37,230 nt of DNA. Source: Saprospiraceae bacterium (GTDB taxonomy: Bacteria > Bacteroidota > Bacteroidia > Chitinophagales > Saprospiraceae). Position 1 is the first letter of the stretch. Each line of letters begins with the position of its first letter. The stretch lies in assembly GCA_020629915.1 (NCBI GenBank), contig JAHDCK010000004.1, positions 1 to 37,230 on the forward strand, in the 5' to 3' direction. Of this stretch, positions 26,925 through 32,322 are shown piece by piece. The notes below the pieces were generated by a model. That model saw only the letters and a program-made list of their open reading frames with translations. It searched no databases and was not told where the DNA came from. A program made the translations under genes and the position numbers.

Positions 26925-28811
26925 CTATTTCAAATATTCAGATCTAAATTCCTGTACATTTAAAATATCTCCAAGGCGTTGTCGGCCATTTTTCAATTCT
27001 TCAACCAACTTTCCGGTATCCCGAACCACTCTTGAAGGACTTGTTTTAGCTGCCTCTAAATAAGCATTTAAATACTCCTCTTCCCTAAAGAAGAAAGTAC
27101 GGAACAGCCAATACAATGCTTCGGGAACAACCTCCTTAACCAAAGAAAGATTTTTTTGATGAAGCTCGTCCGTGATCTTTACATTTACATTTTTGTTTAT
27201 TAAATTTTTCACATTCGGCTTTCGTTCGTAGTTATATTGTAATAACTCAATTATCCATTTTGCTCGTTGAAAAAACTCAAGGGCAGGCCCTTGAATTACC
27301 GTGCATCTCAGTTGATACTCATTCAACCGACCTCCGTTGATTTGGACATCGCTCAGGCTGTTCCCTGTGAGGCTGACATTGGATTTAGAATTTTCAAATA
27401 TAGTTTGAGAAAATTTTTGGGTGGTAACGATACTCGCCACTTCGTAGGCATAGGCTCCTCCGAGTAAATAAATCAGCGAACTCAAATCCTTCGCAGCTAC
27501 TTTTTTCAAGCCATTTCCCCAGGAGTAATTCGGATTTCTGTATTCATTTAAATATATGTAATTTTTATTATCCGGATTGCTATTGTAGTCATATAGTCCG
27601 TAGTGCAAGCTGAAATTTTCCCGGTATCCGCCCCCCTTTAAATCATCCAGGCAGACCGTTCCTGTAAACCATTCCAGGAAATGATCCGCCGGGAATATAT
27701 TTTGAGCACTTAATATAGCTTCTTCTACGATATTAAAATCTTCATCTTCCTGCCCGGCCACTTTAACCGGGTGTGTTTGCCAGAACAACCATTTTGGAAA
27801 ATTGTATTTTCCGAAATTATATATAACATCCTGCAACTCTTCGGGCATGTCTACACCCCATAAATCCCTGAACTTCTTATTTAATTTTTTAATATCAAAA
27901 ACAACTTCATCCCCTTGAGTCTTTTCCAGAATTGTTTCCAATTCTTTTTCCTTCAAAAAATCGGAAGGGTTTGATCCAAAACTTTTATCTATATTAAAAT
28001 CAGGGATGGGTGTTCCGTGGCGATTGGTCTCAACCCCCTCCTTATTGAAATATTGACTTGATCTGATTCGCCCATCTTCAAATTCCTGAACTACTTTGCT
28101 TACCTCTTGTTTAGCCTCGTAGGGAAATCGAATAGAGGTTCTTTCATTTGAACGATAATGTGTAATGGTCCCGTGTTGTTTATCGGCCCTGTAATTTCCT
28201 TCCTGTGCTACTGTACCATTTGTATGGAATAATTTATAGGCTCCATTTTTTTGTCCGTCAGTATAATTTTCCTCGGACAACATAAAACCTTTATTATTAT
28301 ATGTTTTCCACAAACCCATTTCTGCGTCATTATCATTCATCTCACCGGACCGCCAGGTTCCTCTGTAATTATTGTAATAAGAATTTCTTGGCACTTCTTT
28401 GGGACGCAGGACGATAGGAGATCCATTGCGTTGAAAATAATTGGCTTCTGCAAATTTTCCATCTTCGTATTCGTAAACGACTTTCCAGACCCGCCAGTGC
28501 ATATTTCTCAAAAACCCTAAATCCGTCCGCCCGGTGCAGCGCTGGAAAACGCGTTCGCCTGTTGGTAGTCCATTTTCATATTTCCTATTATCATATACTT
28601 CTCCATTTGTATGATAAATTTTTCTTATGCCGTGTCGCTCCCCTTTTTCATTGTATTCTACTTCCATATATAACTCTCCACCGCGACGCCACCACTTCCA
28701 CAGACCGATTTGTTTTCCTCCTTTTTCTTCTCCATGCTTCCAATACCCCGTGGAAGTATCCCATTGAGCGGTATTGGGCACACTATTTGGACGATTAGGT
28801 AAATTAGACAT
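26925..28811 (-). CDS. MORN-repeat (YwqK-like) protein with unknown C-terminal domain
   Basis: 628 residues. The first 270 hold about six MORN_2/YwqK-type repeats (GLWKWWRRGGELYMEVEYNE, GIRKIYHTNGEVYDNRKYEN, GLWKTYNNKGFMLSEENYTD, GAYKLFHTNGTVAQEGNYRA, GTITHYRSN..., EFEDGRIRSSQYFNKEG). From 280 to 628 is a mixed domain I do not recognise (LWGVDMPEELQDVIYNFGKYNFPKWLF, WFTGTVCLDDLKGGGYRENF, AKWIIELLQYNYERKPNVKN). LWGVDMPEELQDVIYNFG recalls SMI1/KNR4-like starts, but weakly. No signal peptide or membrane segment. It lies 448 bp downstream of the retron RT on the same strand and could be a cargo or partner gene; the link is inference. Confidence 0.8.
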   Translation of the reverse strand: MSNLPNRPNSVPNTAQWDTSTGYWKHGEEKGGKQIGLWKWWRRGGELYMEVEYNEKGERHGIRKIYHTNGEVYDNRKYENGLPTGERVFQRCTGRTDLGFLRNMHWRVWKVVYEYEDGKFAEANYFQRNGSPIVLRPKEVPRNSYYNNYRGTWRSGEMNDNDAEMGLWKTYNNKGFMLSEENYTDGQKNGAYKLFHTNGTVAQEGNYRADKQHGTITHYRSNERTSIRFPYEAKQEVSKVVQEFEDGRIRSSQYFNKEGVETNRHGTPIPDFNIDKSFGSNPSDFLKEKELETILEKTQGDEVVFDIKKLNKKFRDLWGVDMPEELQDVIYNFGKYNFPKWLFWQTHPVKVAGQEDEDFNIVEEAILSAQNIFPADHFLEWFTGTVCLDDLKGGGYRENFSLHYGLYDYNSNPDNKNYIYLNEYRNPNYSWGNGLKKVAAKDLSSLIYLLGGAYAYEVASIVTTQKFSQTIFENSKSNVSLTGNSLSDVQINGGRLNEYQLRCTVIQGPALEFFQRAKWIIELLQYNYERKPNVKNLINKNVNVKITDELHQKNLSLVKEVVPEALYWLFRTFFFREEEYLNAYLEAAKTSPSRVVRDTGKLVEELKNGRQRLGDILNVQEFRSEYLK

Positions 28812-29036
28812 AGATTTTTTATTTTATTTATAATAAATTTCAATATTCCAAAAGCAGCAAATTAAAAAGGAGGTATGCCGCCTTCCATCCACCCCATACA
28901 CGGACAGTTAGCGGTCATACCATTTCCAAAAACCAACTAAACACAATTTACTTTTTGCCTATACAATTTTTTCGATTACCAATGCTTTGACTTAAATAAT
29001 TAACCTGCGAACTTTTGAAAAACGAAAAAAATAGAA

Positions 29037-29166
29037 TTGTCATTTCGACGACAGGAGAAATCTCGTTTAAAAATGGAAATCTGATTCCTAGAAAATCTCA
29101 GAAGTCAAAAACAGGGAGCTGTTCCTTGCGTTTAGACGAGATCTCTCACCTTGTTCTAGATGACAA
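29037..29166. repeat. Imperfect inverted repeat of the GTCATTTCGACGA type
   Basis: The 448-bp gap 28812-29259 has no gene. It holds an imperfect palindrome: TTGTCATTTCGACGACAGGA (from 29038) and, inverted, TTGTCATCTAGAACAAGGTG ending near 29166, each running on to a TCTCGT block. Repeats of the form GTCATTTCGA...GAGAAATCTC are familiar from many Bacteroidota genomes as dispersed palindromic units. It separates the retron RT from the MORN gene and may lower read-through. The rest of the gap shows nothing I can identify. Confidence 0.65.
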
Positions 29167-29259
29167 AATATTATATGTTTTCTTTTAATTAAAACATTGT
29201 TTCATCGGTTATTTTTAAAAGCCAAAAACATCGATAACATTTATTTTCATATATTAAAA

Positions 29260-30807
29260 CTACCACACTTTCCACCAAGGCTGTTGGTTCTGTCCTGGTG
29301 ATTCGGCGATGGCATTATCCGAGGCAGCAGCAGCTCTCTCTTTTACTGCCGCTGCCTCTTTTCTCATTTGGCTCTTTGAGATTCGCTTGGGTCTCAGGGC
29401 ACTAATTGCAGGATCGGCAAGCAGTGCCTTTACTTTTTCCAGATAAGGTTTTCCTTTTTCCGGATTTATATCATATACGTGTTGCGCATATCCCTGAATA
29501 GTATTCAGAAGGTGCCCGTCACCCCATTTTTTTCCTTCTATACCATTTTTTTCTATTTGATAAAGCAATGCCCGGAACTTGCGGAGCGTTTTTCTATCTA
29601 CATTCATCTTTTCATTGACGACAATTCCCGTTACTTCTTTTCTTCGGCCATTGCGCATCACACGGATTTTCTTTGGGTGTAATTTAAATCCTTCGTCTTC
29701 TACAATCTCCTTCACCTGCCACAAAATCCGGCTGACTTTTTCCACCGAATTTCCGGAAGCAGAAAAGGTCAAATCATCAGCATATCTCGTATATGTAAAT
29801 CCTAACTTATTGGCAACGCCTTCAAAGCGGCGATCCATTTTATAACAAATTATATTTGTAATCGCCGGACTTGTCGGTGCGCCTTGCGGCAAAAAGCGAC
29901 TGCCTTTTGACACATAATATTTTTGTCTATCCATTTCTACTTCATCTACTTCTGGTTCTGTACACAGCAATCCAAAAATCGTAGCAATCTGCTCTGAGTA
30001 TCCCAGGCTCTTGAACATACCTTTTACACGCTTGTAGGAAACCGAAGGAAAAAAATCTTTCAAATCCAAATTTATTACAACATCTTTTCCTATATGTTTT
30101 TCCGCATTACTTTTTATAGAACGCTCCGGCACAAAACCATGTGCATGTTCATTTATTTCTAATTTGTATAAAATATTTTCCAATATCCAATATTGCGCTG
30201 CTTTCAGATACGGCATTGGAGCCGAGATCATTCTTTGACCTCCGGATTTTTTAGGAAGGAAAAATCGCTTGTAGTGATTAGTTTTAGATGTTTTTCTCGT
30301 ATAAGTCAAAAATCTAAGTTTCCCAATCGTCAACCCCATCGCTTCTGCCAAAGCCGGCATATCCTCAAATAAAGGAAGATTATTGATATGTAATTTTTCC
30401 TTATCATTTTCCGTTTTAATCAGCCCTGCACTCACACCTTCTCCCAGATATGAAATATCTTTTGTCTTTTTCTCTGCCCAGGCTGCGGCTCTCTCCTGGC
30501 GTTCCTTTTCTCTTCTCTCCTTAGTTTCTTCCCGGCGTTTTTTGGCATCGGCCATTCGCTTATCACGCATCTCCTTGAGCATCGCTTCCTTGTTACGCAT
30601 TTTGCGTTGGGTACTCAGGAGGTCATTTAATTCTCGTCGGAGCTTGCCCTCTTTTTCAATCAACTCCTTTGCCACGCTCGGTTTTTCTTCATCTTCTGCC
30701 CAAAAGCCCAACCGGATCATTTCCGATAAAATAAATTCCTCCCGGGAAGTTTGCCGGATTTGATCGTACAGTTGTTGTCGGGTACGGATTGGTGTGTCGT
30801 TAGCCAT
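29260..30807 (-). CDS. Retron-type reverse transcriptase with charged N-terminal extension
   Basis: 515 residues; typical retron RTs have about 300-400. The RT core is about 160-410. Retron hallmarks in order are HAHGFVPERSIKSNAEKHIG (222-240, with the NAxxH motif at 234-238), NLDLKDFFPSV (catalytic Asp248), LPQGAPTSPAITN (306-318), RYADDLTFS (341-349, catalytic Asp344 and Asp345) and the retron VTG motif at 392-394 (RRKEVTGIVVN). Residues 40-120 form a highly charged coiled coil (KKRREETKERREKERQERAA), and the tail 470-515 is basic then Ala/Gln-rich, ending WWKVW. It lies 53 bp after the last of four retron-like ncRNAs and should copy them into msDNA. It lacks the maturase and endonuclease domains of group II intron RTs. 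Expected role: retron defence system. Confidence 0.93.
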   Translation of the reverse strand: MANDTPIRTRQQLYDQIRQTSREEFILSEMIRLGFWAEDEEKPSVAKELIEKEGKLRRELNDLLSTQRKMRNKEAMLKEMRDKRMADAKKRREETKERREKERQERAAAWAEKKTKDISYLGEGVSAGLIKTENDKEKLHINNLPLFEDMPALAEAMGLTIGKLRFLTYTRKTSKTNHYKRFFLPKKSGGQRMISAPMPYLKAAQYWILENILYKLEINEHAHGFVPERSIKSNAEKHIGKDVVINLDLKDFFPSVSYKRVKGMFKSLGYSEQIATIFGLLCTEPEVDEVEMDRQKYYVSKGSRFLPQGAPTSPAITNIICYKMDRRFEGVANKLGFTYTRYADDLTFSASGNSVEKVSRILWQVKEIVEDEGFKLHPKKIRVMRNGRRKEVTGIVVNEKMNVDRKTLRKFRALLYQIEKNGIEGKKWGDGHLLNTIQGYAQHVYDINPEKGKPYLEKVKALLADPAISALRPKRISKSQMRKEAAAVKERAAAASDNAIAESPGQNQQPWWKVW

Positions 30808-30859
30808 GTTGAATTGATTTTTATATTATAATAAAATCCTATAAAATATATTCAAAAAA

Positions 30860-31080
30860 AGCAGCAGGGGAAATCCCTTCGAACAATCTCAGAACCAGAG
30901 TCATCAGCTCCACAGAGGTAGTACCTATATGCGATATTTGCTTCGAGGAAGCCCTACCGAAATGTCGCATATAGGTACTACCTCTAACAATAAAGATGAG
31001 TCTGGTGAAGCAGGTTTGGTCTTTTTTCAGTAATGACGAAACATCATTTAAAAGCAAGGTTTTAAGATCCCACTGCTGCT
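30860..31080 (-). ncRNA. Retron-like ncRNA A (a1-msr-msd-a2), nearest the RT
   Basis: Read on the minus strand. The a1 stem AGCAGCAG (31073-31080) pairs with a2 CTGCTGCT (30860-30867), with further GGGA/TCCC and CCTT/AAGG pairing inside. The conserved AACCTTGC (31054-31061) is the candidate branch region. The msr hairpin AATGA-TGTTTCG-TCATT is at 31032-31048. A stem with one mismatch (30995-31005 with 30895-30905) encloses the 72-nt msd hairpin at 30914-30985, whose apex carries a GCTTC-CTC-GAAGC mini-hairpin. The conserved GGAGCTGAT (30903-30911) and TTCGAAGG segments follow. The a2 strand runs straight into a T7 tract, so the closing stem could also act as a terminator or attenuator before the RT gene. 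Confidence 0.88.
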
Positions 31081-31088
31081 GTTCCAAA

Positions 31089-31113
31089 TGCTGCCAGGCA
31101 AAACCCGGCAGCA
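31089..31113 (-). other. Spacer hairpin between ncRNAs B and A
   Basis: TGCTGCC pairs with GGCAGCA around an 11-nt loop, directly after the 3' end of ncRNA B and just before a1 of ncRNA A. There is no T tract. It may mark a processing site or block read-through structure between units. Confidence 0.5.
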
Positions 31114-31115
31114 AC

Positions 31116-31412
31116 GGAAACAAGCAAACTATATAAGTTTAATTTTAATTCAACTTAATTTTCCTTCGATACATTCTTAGAACGGTGTCCATCAGCTCCA
31201 GAGTAGTTGGGGACCCTGGGGTTTAGATGTCGGGGTAGATCAGGAGGAACGAGTGGGATACCCCGACACGAACCGGCTGAGCCTCAGGGTCCCCAACTAC
31301 ACCCAAAAAAGATGGACGCGGTGAAGTCGCTTTAGTTCATATAACAATAATGGCGATACACCATTGTTTTGTTTTTCAACAAAAGGCAAGGTTTTACTTA
31401 TTGCTTGTTTCC
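31116..31412 (-). ncRNA. Retron-like ncRNA B
   Basis: Read on the minus strand. A perfect 12-bp a1/a2 stem (GGAAACAAGCAA at 31401-31412, complement at 31116-31127) is continued by ATAAGT/ACTTAT. Then come the conserved AACCTTGC, an extra hairpin (31367-31384), the msr hairpin AATGG-TGTATCG-CCATT (31349-31365) and the GTCCATC/GATGGAC closing stem (31187-31193 with 31311-31317). The 98-nt msd hairpin at 31203-31300 has two perfect stems of 16 bp and 10 bp separated by an asymmetric bulge. Its 21-nt loop contains TCCCACTCGT, the exact complement of a segment in the msd loop of ncRNA D. GGAGCTGAT is at 31191-31199. Confidence 0.88.
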
Positions 31413-31456
31413 TGTTATGTCAATTTTTAAAATAGTTTATTTTAAAATTCAAAATA

Positions 31457-31480
31457 AGTGCCCGCCCTTCAGCGGGCACT
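31457..31480 (-). terminator. Possible terminator between ncRNAs C and B
   Basis: AGTGCCCGC pairs perfectly with GCGGGCACT around a 6-nt loop; the minus-strand reading is followed by TATTTTG. It could end a D-C transcript, making B-A-RT a second unit. The surrounding spacer 31413-31636 also holds a hairpin at 31610-31633 (ATGCCCGTAA/TTATGGGCAT) just after the end of ncRNA C, and a 65-codon open frame I do not trust. Confidence 0.55.
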
Positions 31481-31636
31481 GACAAGTTATATATAAAAGG
31501 GCAAAATGAGAATGAGCTTAATGTTTCCTGACTTTTGGATTCTATTATCTTTTGCTGAAACAAACTAAAGTTTGTTGTACTTTTCATTTTACCTTGGTTT
31601 ACCAAAATGATGCCCATAACGTTTTACGGGCATGTG

Positions 31637-31876
31637 TTGAAAACACGGATTGCGCCTAATCCCTTCGAACAATCTCAGCACTTGACTCATCAGCTCCATA
31701 GAGGGAGTACCTATATTCGGTATTTGCTTCGAGGAAGCCCTACCGAAATGCCGAATATAGGTACTCCCTCTTACAAAAAAGATGAGTTGGGTGAAGCAGG
31801 TTTGGTCATTTTACAGGAATGACGATACATCATTCTAAAAGCAAGGTCTTGGACGACGCTTCTCCGCCTGTTTCAA
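31637..31876 (-). ncRNA. Retron-like ncRNA C, paralogue of A
   Basis: Read on the minus strand. The a1/a2 stem is imperfect: TTGAAACA (31869-31876) with TGTTTTCAA (31637-31645), then CGGA/TCCG and GCG/CGC inside. The conserved ACCTTGC (near 31841-31847), msr hairpin GAATGA-TGTATCG-TCATTC (31817-31835), ACTCATC/GATGAGT closing stem (31685-31691 with 31781-31787), GGAGCTGAT (31689-31697) and TTCGAAGG are all present. The 72-nt msd hairpin at 31700-31771 differs from that of A at six bases that form exactly three compensated pairs; its apex is identical to A. Confidence 0.88.
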
Positions 31877-31890
31877 TTTTTTAATATATA

Positions 31891-32215
31891 AGAATAAAAA
31901 ACCTTCGAAACAACACTCAGAACTAAATGAATCAGCTCCACTCCCACTGTGTCTACCTAAATAGTAGAACTTACAAGGAGTGTCCCACTCGTCACCGTTA
32001 GTAAGTTCTACTATTTAGGTAGACATAGGTGGGATAGAAAAAGATTCCTATTTAGTGAATATGTAATTTGCCATTTTACCAGAGCGACGAATCATCGCTT
32101 CTATTTCTTTTACAAAGTATCGGAAGCTTTAATTTCCCGAATCATCGAGATTGGGGTTTTAATGGAGTAAAAATCTCCCTGACCTGGTAAAAGAAATTTG
32201 CAAGGTTTTTATTCT
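31891..32215 (-). ncRNA. Retron-like ncRNA D, first in the array, with extra 5' domain
   Basis: Read on the minus strand. A ~14-bp a1/a2 stem with one bulge is formed by AGAATAAAAACCTT (32202-32215) and its partner at 31891-31905. Next comes an extra 95-nt domain (32103-32197) closed by a perfect 11-bp stem (ATTTCTTTTAC/GTAAAAGAAAT) and holding two smaller hairpins. The msr hairpin AGCGA-TGATTCG-TCGCT is at 32083-32099. A closing stem (31921-31933 with 32043-32056) surrounds the 93-nt msd hairpin at 31942-32034. This has a 6-bp outer stem, a 2- to 3-nt internal loop, a perfect 25-bp inner stem and a 26-nt loop with ACGAGTGGGA, the complement of the B loop. GGAGCTGAT (31931-31939) and TTCGAAGG follow. 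Confidence 0.86.
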
Positions 32216-32274
32216 CTTTATTAGAATATTTCAAATTTGGTCAGCAACATCTTTATGTTTGCTTGTCTCTATAT

Positions 32275-32282
32275 CAAAGATA
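32275..32282 (-). promoter_or_regulatory. Probable promoter of the ncRNA array
   Basis: On the minus strand TATCTTTG is a perfect Bacteroidota -7 element, about 60 nt before the start of ncRNA D and after the stop of the SWIM gene. No strong -33 element is visible at the usual spacing. It suggests that the array and RT can be transcribed apart from the WGR and SWIM genes. Confidence 0.5.
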
Positions 32283-32322
32283 CGATTACATTTTGACTTT
32301 TTATAACTTTTTTGCTAAAAAA

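Noticed and set aside
29260-30807. Group II intron maturase or diversity-generating retroelement RT
   Set aside because: There is no maturase or endonuclease domain and no intron boundaries. No template/variable repeat pair or target gene is seen. The NAxxH and VTG motifs and adjacent msr-msd units fit a retron.
30839-31123. 94-codon minus-strand open frame over ncRNA A
   Set aside because: It runs through the msr, msd and a1/a2 stems. The sequence is constrained by RNA pairing, and the frame is not kept in units B, C or D.
31420-31617. 65-codon minus-strand open frame in the array spacer
   Set aside because: It ends inside AT-rich sequence beyond a terminator-like hairpin, has no family resemblance and no clear ribosome site. 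It is kept only as a note in the spacer finding.
31607-31822. 71-codon plus-strand open frame over ncRNA C
   Set aside because: It lies antisense across the ncRNA and depends on the inverted-repeat sequence; it is a by-product of the hairpin.
30870-32110. CRISPR array
   Set aside because: Units are 220-325 nt with internal hairpins and compensatory changes, not short identical direct repeats with unique spacers, and no cas genes are present.
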